Source: Leptospira abararensis (lineage in GTDB: Bacteria > Spirochaetota > Leptospiria > Leptospirales > Leptospiraceae). From it: DNA of 12,609 nucleotides. The translations under genes and the position numbers were made by a program. Positions 6,894 to 12,609 of the stretch are shown piece by piece. Every line of letters begins with the position of its first letter. The first letter of the stretch is position 1. The DNA lies in assembly GCF_016918735.1 (NCBI RefSeq), contig NZ_JAFFPR010000025.1:1-12609 (forward strand), in the 5' to 3' direction. The notes beneath the pieces were generated by a model. The model worked only from the letters and a program-made list of their open reading frames with translations, did no database searches and was not told the DNA's origin.

Positions 6894-7142
6894 GAGAGAT
6901 AAACTCTCTCTTAAGCTTTACTTAGTTCGGCCAGCAACCTTTGCCTAAGAATCTCTTCTATCTAAGAGAAGGATTCCTTATATCTTCGTGATTGATGAAT
7001 CAATGATTTTTAGAATAATATCTTTGTTCTGAGCAAGAAATCGATAACTTTAGCTTGTTTTTTGTCTCCAAAATCGCTTCTATTAGGAGTCAACGTCTAA
7101 CTTAGCGAACATTTTGTTCACTATTATAGTTTTGGCGAGGCT
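6783..7142 (+). repeat. Block B, copy 2: transposase 3' end plus right end
   Basis: This is homologous to 3790-4148. The non-coding part (6894-7142) contains no gene. It holds a palindromic stem at the transposase stop, an imperfect GAATC/GATTC hairpin around 6950-6980, ATTGAT-GA-ATCAAT with a T-run (about 6991-7011), and the edge CGTCTAACTTAGCGAAC followed by GAACA-TTT-TGTTC and TTTTGGCGAG. The most conserved pieces are the transposase 3' end, the ATTGAT hairpin and the final 50 or so bases. That pattern fits a transposon end recognised as DNA. Confidence 0.85.
6888..6916 (+). terminator. Palindromic stem-loop at the transposase stop
   Basis: GCTTAAGAGAGA (6888-6899), loop TAAAC, TCTCTCTTAAGC (6905-6916) is a perfect 12-base-pair stem overlapping the TAA stop (6891-6893). 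Only TTTACTT follows, so termination may be weak. The equivalent stem at 3897-3926 has lost several pairs. Confidence 0.5.
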
Positions 7143-7145
7143 CAG

Positions 7146-7469
7146 CTAAATTTTATAGTAGGAAAAACTATGCCCAGCTTGAAGTAATGTCTTTTCTATA
7201 GCGGTATAATATTTCTTGGCAACAAAATCAGGTACATCATGTTGGATTAGTAATTCAATCTTTATTGCTTTACCTAATGCATCTGGTCTTTCTTCTATTA
7301 ATTGGCCATTCTCAATAAATTCAAGATAGGCATTGATTTTAGCTTCTAATATTCTAAGATGAGACCCTACATCATTCCAATCTAAATGATCAGATATGCC
7401 TAAGCAGACTAGATTATTTTCAATGTCGTCCCCAATTAAATCGACTTTGTTACTTTCAACTATTGACAT
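7146..7469 (-). CDS. DUF6572-like immunity protein
   Basis: This 107-residue cytoplasmic protein resembles the DUF6572 family of small proteins found next to polymorphic toxins. It opens with NKVDLIGDD, then ISDHLDWND, then the long helix LRILEAKINAYLEFIENGQL (about 38-57), a PDALGK turn and a C-terminal strand-helix unit. It begins three bases after the stop of the toxin gene. That is the standard arrangement for a toxin and its cognate immunity gene, and translation is probably coupled. The assigned job is to bind and block the C-terminal nuclease domain of that toxin in the producing cell. The gene is notably AT-rich (about 20 G+C in each of two hand-counted 60-base lines), like the toxin tip. 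The stop codon is three bases from the right edge of block B, so the element inserted without damaging it. Confidence 0.75.
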   Translation of the reverse strand: MSIVESNKVDLIGDDIENNLVCLGISDHLDWNDVGSHLRILEAKINAYLEFIENGQLIEERPDALGKAIKIELLIQHDVPDFVAKKYYTAIEKTLLQAGHSFSYYKI

Positions 7470-7472
7470 AAA

Positions 7473-10400
7473 TTAATTGCCCCTTATAATTTCGATTTTT
7501 GTTGGAGGTATTTCTGTTCCTCCCTCAATACCAGGTTTTCCCTTTCCACAAACGACGCCACCGCACTTTTCTATTTCTGGGTATGCTTTTTTTTGGTTTT
7601 TAGTCAGTGGGGCGGTTTTTGATGATTTCACTTCTCCTAGTTTTATTTGTCCAGTTTTTGTATCAATACTTCCCAGATCTACTTTTACCGTCGTTCCACT
7701 ACTATTGGATTTTATAGTAATTTGCTCTTGAACATTTCCATATTTTTGTTTATATGCAGTGGCAGCCTGTTGTTCTGCAAGCTTCCCTGCGCGCTTATTT
7801 TTTTCCAGTGTTGTAAGTGATGTTGCTGTATTAACTTTTGGTTTTATAAGAGTAGCAATACCAAAGAATCCTACTGCAGTAACAATGCTGTTATGGAACG
7901 TACTGAAGATTCCTACGGTTTTTCCCTCACTATAATAATCCTGATATATTTCCGATTCTTGTTTAACTCTATGATATTCTTCCTCGGCTTCTTTTATTTT
8001 CTTAAAATCAGCCATATCGGAGCCATACGGATCTCCATCCGCAGTTTTTCTGCCATATTTAACCCCATCCATTCTGCCTTGATGGGCCTCATTTGCAGCC
8101 CATTCAATCTCCTTTGGATCCGAAAGATTGTATTTATTTTTTACTGCATTCTTATAACGATCAGGCCCGACTTTAAAAAAGTCGGTTATTGAATCCAAAT
8201 AGTTATCATTATGCACCCAAACCCCAACTTCTCCCACGAAGTAGGTATGAAACTCTTCCACCTCAAAGTTATAAACTGTCTCTACCCGCTCATCAATGGT
8301 GATGTCGGTAACGACAAGTTCTTGTCCATCGGCACCAAGAGCCAAATCCCCAGGATGTAAGTCTTTTGCCTCTACCCAATCAGTGTTTTCTATAAAGAAC
8401 TTCTCTAATGCATGGCCTTGTTTTTTCACACGGAACGGGTGGTTCCAAGTGGTTTCAAGTGTTGTTCCATCGGCAAAAGAAACTGAGTAGATAGCATCTG
8501 TTTGGCGGATAAAAGTGTTCACTACCTTGCGGTAAGAGATCTCTCCTGTTTCATCGGATTTGGAAAGAACTACATCTCCAATTTGGATGTCTTCAATGTT
8601 CTTAAGTCCGTCTTTGGTATGGATCTTAGTTCCAGCGGTAAAACATGTTCGAACTGTGAACTTTCCAGAGGAATCAACATATCCCATGTCGGTTACAGTT
8701 TGACCTACAAAAGATCGTCCTATGTCTTCTACTTCTCCCCATGCCTTGGATAACAAGGAATCTCGAGAACCACCCCGATCGATTTCATATTTTTTGCCTT
8801 GGGAATCTAGTAGTTTGCCCGCTTCACTTAATTCCTTTAACTTCGCATTGAAAGCTTCTGGATTATTTTTTAATTTTGCAAGCTCTGGGTTGTTTTTACT
8901 GAGTCCATCAGCTAGTTCTTTAAAGCTATCAGCCTCTATTTTTGCTTTATTTACTCCAATGGTTTGGTCATTCATGCCCTGCAATTCGTCCAAGCTATCG
9001 ATAAACAAATCATTTGTATTGTTTTGTTGCACCGAACCAGAAACTCCATCTCGACCAATACTTAAACTTCTCGAGATATTATTTGCATCTTTATGATTTA
9101 CGTTTGCAGAGAATCCATCTTTTTGACTGTAGCTGACAGAACCTGTGAATCCGTTTCCTAATGATTTAGAATAAGATGCTTCAAATCCACCACGAGCTGT
9201 GTAAGCAAACTCTGCTTCACCACCTAGCACATCTTTTGTGAACTTAAATCCCAGCCCATCCTTTTCACTGTATGTTGCCCGCGCATTATCAGAGCCAACA
9301 GATGCTTGGAACCCTTTGTTTCGATTCCAACCAACTTCGGCACTGGTGGTATCGCTGAGCATTTTACCAGCATAAACACCAACTCCGTCGGCTTTGCTAT
9401 AATTGATTCCTCCGGTGTATCCCTTATATGCAACACCCGCTTTTGCAGAAAAACCGTCTTTCTCATTATAGTTCAGACCAAGTTGCAAACCTTTTGATTT
9501 ATCGCCTAGCATCACAGAGGCACTGGCACTAAAACCGCTATTCTGCGTATAAGCGATTCCCGCACTGAAGCCTGCTGTCTTAACGCTGGCTGTTGCCCCA
9601 AATCCTTCCTTATCGCTGTAGGTTAGTGCTGCACCGGCCTCGAACCCTGTCCCTTTACCAATTGTGGCTCCGATACTTGCGGCAAATCCACCATGTTCAG
9701 AATAGGATGCATTGATAACACTGACCCTAGCTGCCCCCAAACCAATACCAATATCGACGCTTGCACCAAACCCATTATCATAAGAATAGTCAACACTCAC
9801 TTTAGCAGCCGAAAGGGTAAAGACCTGACTTACCGTTTCTGTGATTACAGAAGCAACATTTGTGACCACACCCAAAATCCCGCCATTCGCAAAGGATTTG
9901 ATCATCGCAAGGGGGTTCATACGATCTACAATCGGGATAGAAGATAAGACAGAATCTACAGCCTTAAGGGTATCTAAGTTTTTGGCAACATAGGTGGCTG
10001 CCATTGGGCCACCTAACGATTTAGCTGATTTCACAAACGGATCACCCTGAACTGCCTCTCCTTCAGCCTTGATCTCGTTATACATCTCCTTCATCTTAAG
10101 GATAGGATAGTACTGATTGAAGTGGTGAGTTCCGAAGGCTCCACCCACAGTAGGTCCAACCAAATAACCAGAGTTCTTCGCCGATTCGATCATGGCTTCT
10201 TTGCCTTTGGCATCGGCAGAGTTGAATTCAATCATCTTCTGAGGATCGGTTGCAAACTGACCTAAAGCAGACTGTGCCGCTTGGGCCACGCGAGCCATTG
10301 CCTTTGGATCAAGAAGTGTAACACCAATTTCACGGTTCTCTGACTTCTCTGGATCAAATGTAAGTTTGAAGTCCGTCTGCATTTGGTTACGAGCCAGTCT

Positions 10401-12609
10401 CACCATCATGCCAAGTTCCGCACTGGCAGGAGCATCTTTGCCTTGGAGAGCTTGGTAGTCGGTAAGATCCCATTCTTTTCCATTGGAATCTTTGACTGTT
10501 GGTAGTTTATCCGGTTTGATATACAAGAAAGAAGCATAAGTAGGGAGTACTTGGTAAGTAGGATTTCCTAATTTGTCTACAGAGGATCTCACATACCCAG
10601 GTCCCATCTTGATAAAGTTGTCTTGCAATAATTGCGAAGATAGTTGTTCATCAAGAGCTTCGTTTTGTTCTTTGATCGTTGCTTCAAAGGTGAGAGGTAA
10701 TGACCAAAGGGAATCCAGAGTCTGTAGGACAGCCATTTGTTTACTGCGATCTTCCATCTCCTTAGTAAGAGATTTCATCTTTTCTACATTGGATTCGTCG
10801 TATTTGGATTTCTGAAGTTCATCCACAAAGAATTGAACATCTGTATACATCCCTTGTTCTAACATACGATTGTCTAGAACTTGGGGTTTGCTATTCATGA
10901 TGGTGTTTAGAATTTTGTTCGCATTGTTTTGGAGAAGGACTGCGTTAGGAACAGTCCCCATATTGGAGATGGTTTTTTGGATCTCGGCATATACCTGATC
11001 AATTTCAAACTGGTCGCCTTTTCTTGCTTGGTTCAGTAGGCTCACTTCCCAATCGGCTTTTTTCTTCAAAGCCTCTTCAATGCGAGCCATATGTTCGGCT
11101 TTGCCTTTGTCGGTTTCTTCTTTGAAGTCACGTCTCCACTGGTCCCAAGACTGGTTAAACGATGTGAGCATATCGTTAAAACGAGCAGAACCAGTTTCCA
11201 TCAAATAATTTACGTTTTCGATCCAGTCGGCTTTTTTGGATTGGAAATCTTTTTCTTTATTGTCCCAAACTTTGATTTGGTATTCGCGCTGTTGTCCTTC
11301 GTTCAATGCATAGAGTTGGTCGGCTACGTTTCCTTGTCCGTAGTAGTCTTCCACGAGTGTCTTATACATATCGTATTCTATGTTTTTACCAGTGGCATCG
11401 GTAACTTTTGCTAGGAGACCGGAGTAAAAACGATCTCGATCATCCAAAATTTCTCGTTTGTCTGCTTTGACACCACGGACAATGGCTGCCTCTTGAGAGG
11501 CATAATACTCTTCTTTTTCTATTGTATATTGTGTTTTGGAAATGGAAGCAAGAGAACCAACAAATTCGTCAGCTGAGGTCATGATATTTACCATACGACC
11601 ATCATTCGCATAACCAACATTTGAGTTTGTGGAAGGGGAACCGGCTACAGCAACCCCGTCTCTGATAAATAGACCATAAGAATCTTTAACTGCTCTTTTT
11701 TGGATGATGGGGTCTCCATTTTTACCCACAAGGCGATCCACAGACAATGGTTCTTTCCCACCTGTCCAGTTGATGGTTCCATTTTTCAACTGCCCGCTAG
11801 CACCTGTGAGGAAAGCAACATCACTATCCTCTAATTGGGTGTCAACGTAACCTTTGGCTGGTCCTCCCTTTAGCATATCGATGAGTTGTTCACCGGTAGA
11901 AATGTCTGTATAGCGGTTGAGCTCTTCTTGTAGGCTTTTTAATGTAGCTGCTTGAGATCTAGCTGTATTGACTGTATTATCTATAGCAGCTTTTTTCTCT
12001 ACCCATGTTTTATTACGATTGAATGCTTCGATTCCTACGAATGGATTTCCCCATTGCATAAATGCAATAATCAGAGCCGCTCCACCCATTACATTTCCAA
12101 GACTTTGGTTCATTTTACTTTCAAATTCCCCATAGGAATAGGAAGTCAGACGATTGTAAGCACTGTCTCCGCCAGCGTTGCCGTTAAATAACCAAACACC
12201 ATCAAACGCTTGTTGCGCTTCAGCAGAAGCACTGCCAGCAGTTCCCGCATTGTAACTTTGTAAGTATCCATTGATATTGATGGTCGGATGGATATGGGCC
12301 AGTCCTCCTGAAAAGGTTGGTGGATTGACACTTCCCCGTCCTCCATGGATAAAATCCCATCCACCGATTTTGTTGGTAACAATCCCGTCAGTAATTTTAT
12401 AGAATTCTCTTAGTCGTGTTTCTTGGTATTTGTAGTCATAACTGTTAAAATCCAAACGACCATCAATGATGGAAGGGTTGAGGCCAGAACCCACTAAACT
12501 TCTCATCGTACCTTCTAAATCAGCACGTGCACCGTTGATTTGCCTTTGGAGATCTTGCATCTTGTTTTTAACGATTGTTTCTGCGATGCTAAAACGCATG
12601 GCACGTTCT
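7473..12609 (-). CDS. Giant polymorphic toxin with repeat region, Hint domain and nuclease tip (5' end outside window)
   Basis: The visible part runs 1708 residues from Met at 12599, but the frame stays open to the window edge. No ribosome-binding site precedes that Met (AGAACGTGCC), so the real start is probably outside. Numbering is from this Met. The N-terminal body (1-900) resembles the large Leptospira TIGR04388-type proteins. It has a hydrophobic segment near 165-185 and charged coiled-coil helices at about 400-570. Glycine/aromatic repeats such as YSQKDGFSANV fill about 936-1190. After a helical linker comes a Hint domain, C1319 (CFTAGTKIHT) to H1463-N1464 (VWVHN), with the internal TTWNHPF and VYNFEVEEFHTYFVGE motifs. 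The next residue is Asp, so N-terminal-type splicing chemistry cannot complete, but cleavage after Asn1464 is plausible. The tip has E1609, D1641, E1656-V-K1658 and Q1669, a PD-(D/E)XK nuclease pattern. It is likely secreted and used against neighbouring cells, by analogy with other polymorphic toxins. How it is exported is not shown here. Confidence 0.85.
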   Translation of the reverse strand, partial: ERAMRFSIAETIVKNKMQDLQRQINGARADLEGTMRSLVGSGLNPSIIDGRLDFNSYDYKYQETRLREFYKITDGIVTNKIGGWDFIHGGRGSVNPPTFSGGLAHIHPTININGYLQSYNAGTAGSASAEAQQAFDGVWLFNGNAGGDSAYNRLTSYSYGEFESKMNQSLGNVMGGAALIIAFMQWGNPFVGIEAFNRNKTWVEKKAAIDNTVNTARSQAATLKSLQEELNRYTDISTGEQLIDMLKGGPAKGYVDTQLEDSDVAFLTGASGQLKNGTINWTGGKEPLSVDRLVGKNGDPIIQKRAVKDSYGLFIRDGVAVAGSPSTNSNVGYANDGRMVNIMTSADEFVGSLASISKTQYTIEKEEYYASQEAAIVRGVKADKREILDDRDRFYSGLLAKVTDATGKNIEYDMYKTLVEDYYGQGNVADQLYALNEGQQREYQIKVWDNKEKDFQSKKADWIENVNYLMETGSARFNDMLTSFNQSWDQWRRDFKEETDKGKAEHMARIEEALKKKADWEVSLLNQARKGDQFEIDQVYAEIQKTISNMGTVPNAVLLQNNANKILNTIMNSKPQVLDNRMLEQGMYTDVQFFVDELQKSKYDESNVEKMKSLTKEMEDRSKQMAVLQTLDSLWSLPLTFEATIKEQNEALDEQLSSQLLQDNFIKMGPGYVRSSVDKLGNPTYQVLPTYASFLYIKPDKLPTVKDSNGKEWDLTDYQALQGKDAPASAELGMMVRLARNQMQTDFKLTFDPEKSENREIGVTLLDPKAMARVAQAAQSALGQFATDPQKMIEFNSADAKGKEAMIESAKNSGYLVGPTVGGAFGTHHFNQYYPILKMKEMYNEIKAEGEAVQGDPFVKSAKSLGGPMAATYVAKNLDTLKAVDSVLSSIPIVDRMNPLAMIKSFANGGILGVVTNVASVITETVSQVFTLSAAKVSVDYSYDNGFGASVDIGIGLGAARVSVINASYSEHGGFAASIGATIGKGTGFEAGAALTYSDKEGFGATASVKTAGFSAGIAYTQNSGFSASASVMLGDKSKGLQLGLNYNEKDGFSAKAGVAYKGYTGGINYSKADGVGVYAGKMLSDTTSAEVGWNRNKGFQASVGSDNARATYSEKDGLGFKFTKDVLGGEAEFAYTARGGFEASYSKSLGNGFTGSVSYSQKDGFSANVNHKDANNISRSLSIGRDGVSGSVQQNNTNDLFIDSLDELQGMNDQTIGVNKAKIEADSFKELADGLSKNNPELAKLKNNPEAFNAKLKELSEAGKLLDSQGKKYEIDRGGSRDSLLSKAWGEVEDIGRSFVGQTVTDMGYVDSSGKFTVRTCFTAGTKIHTKDGLKNIEDIQIGDVVLSKSDETGEISYRKVVNTFIRQTDAIYSVSFADGTTLETTWNHPFRVKKQGHALEKFFIENTDWVEAKDLHPGDLALGADGQELVVTDITIDERVETVYNFEVEEFHTYFVGEVGVWVHNDNYLDSITDFFKVGPDRYKNAVKNKYNLSDPKEIEWAANEAHQGRMDGVKYGRKTADGDPYGSDMADFKKIKEAEEEYHRVKQESEIYQDYYSEGKTVGIFSTFHNSIVTAVGFFGIATLIKPKVNTATSLTTLEKNKRAGKLAEQQAATAYKQKYGNVQEQITIKSNSSGTTVKVDLGSIDTKTGQIKLGEVKSSKTAPLTKNQKKAYPEIEKCGGVVCGKGKPGIEGGTEIPPTKIEIIRGN
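8208..8645 (-). other. Hint (intein-like) autoprocessing domain within the giant toxin
   Basis: About 146 residues (1319-1464). All expected blocks are present: catalytic Cys1 in CFTAGTKI, the block B histidine in TTWNHPF, and C-terminal blocks ending VWVHN. The +1 residue is Asp, not Cys, Ser or Thr. This is the pattern of pretoxin Hint domains that release a C-terminal toxin instead of ligating flanking pieces. The sharp fall in G+C after this domain marks it as the boundary of the exchangeable tip. Confidence 0.85.
9020..9794 (-). repeat. Coding repeats: glycine/aromatic units in the giant toxin
   Basis: Residues about 936-1190 consist of degenerate units of some 15-22 residues around a Y-S-x(2-3)-G-F/V-x-A/V-x core: YSYDNGFGASV, YSEHGGFAASI, YSDKEGFGATA, YTQNSGFSASA, YNEKDGFSAKA, YSKADGVGVYA, YSEKDGLGFKF, YSQKDGFSANV. 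The alternation of small and hydrophobic residues predicts repeated beta-hairpins, perhaps a fibre or beta-solenoid. The same unit type occurs in the fragment at 4149-4901. These repeats could therefore be the homology used for recombination between copies. Confidence 0.8.

Larger units (their letters stand above)
4881..7142 (+). mobile_element. Candidate mobile unit: block A, TA pair, transposase, block B
   Basis: The unit comprises block A (4881-5121), a DUF433/DUF5615 pair (5197-5786), a full-length integrase-core transposase (5835-6893) and a right end (to 7142). All genes point the same way. Its two ends are reused in the same order by the gutted copy at 3301-4148. The right edge lies three bases beyond the stop of the immunity gene, and the left edge lies within the 5' end of the repeat-protein fragment. 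I found no matching inverted repeats between the left edge (AACGAGTTCAGAAG) and the right edge (complement TGAGCCTCGCC). So either the element uses structured ends, or the true IS ends lie inside, or the order was produced by repeated recombination. Confidence 0.5.

Noticed and set aside
4881..7142. Classic terminal inverted repeats at the two edges of the TA-carrying unit.
   Set aside because: The left edge (AACGAGTTCAGAAG) and the complement of the right edge (TGAGCCTCGCC) show no convincing match. GGCGAG occurs in both blocks but in direct orientation.
8208..8645. A splicing intein interrupting the large protein.
   Set aside because: The residue after the terminal Asn is Asp and not Cys, Ser or Thr, no homing endonuclease domain is present, and the location ahead of a toxin tip fits a pretoxin Hint domain.
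12597..12599. Met at 12599 as the true start of the giant toxin.
   Set aside because: The frame is open to the window edge, no Shine-Dalgarno sequence precedes it, and the following residues are amphipathic helix with no signal sequence, so an internal Met is more likely.

Overview
The window looks like a stretch of a Leptospira chromosome (spirochaete). This rests on recognition of protein families, not on a search. The main clues are a giant glycine-rich repeat protein resembling the Leptospira-restricted large 'TIGR04388' proteins, a short lipoprotein-like gene with a loose lipobox, and moderately AT-rich DNA with many small hairpins and IS remnants. It is an accessory region: almost everything recognisable is a transposase, a toxin-antitoxin pair, a repeat, or a polymorphic toxin with its immunity gene.

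Layout, left to right. An insertion sequence with a DDE integrase-core transposase (119-1450, +) lies between imperfect inverted repeats at 39-66 and 1486-1513. A putative lipoprotein gene (1581-2258, -) follows. From 2426 to 7142 there is a patchwork built from two recurring blocks. Block A has three copies, at 2426-2591 (5'-truncated), 3301-3543 and 4881-5121. It is non-coding and full of hairpins. Block B has two copies, at 3790-4148 and 6783-7142. It is the 3' end of a transposase gene plus about 250 bases of non-coding right end. The most complete unit (4881-7142) reads A, DUF433/DUF5615 toxin-antitoxin pair, full-length transposase, B. A gutted unit in the same orientation (3301-4148) keeps only A, about 245 bases of other sequence, and B. 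A third A copy leads another DUF433/DUF5615 pair (2695-3242) with no transposase. Between the two units lies a fragment (4149-4901, -) of a second giant repeat-protein gene. It begins in block A and stops at the edge of block B.

The right half (7146-12609, -) is a polymorphic-toxin locus. The large protein runs in from beyond the right edge. Its parts in order are an N-terminal body with coiled coils, about 250 residues of glycine-rich aromatic repeats, a Hint autoprocessing domain ending in His-Asn, and a C-terminal domain with a restriction-endonuclease-like E/D/ExK/Q signature. Three bases later comes a small gene resembling DUF6572 immunity proteins. The DNA becomes visibly more AT-rich after the Hint domain, as expected of an exchangeable toxin/immunity cassette.

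Together this suggests a hot spot where a giant surface or secreted toxin protein swaps C-terminal cassettes. An IS-like element that carries its own toxin-antitoxin genes appears to have inserted at the 3' ends of those cassettes. The most notable possibility is that A-[TA pair]-transposase-B is a single mobile unit. The sequence supports this by repetition in the same order, but not by matching terminal inverted repeats, which I could not find.
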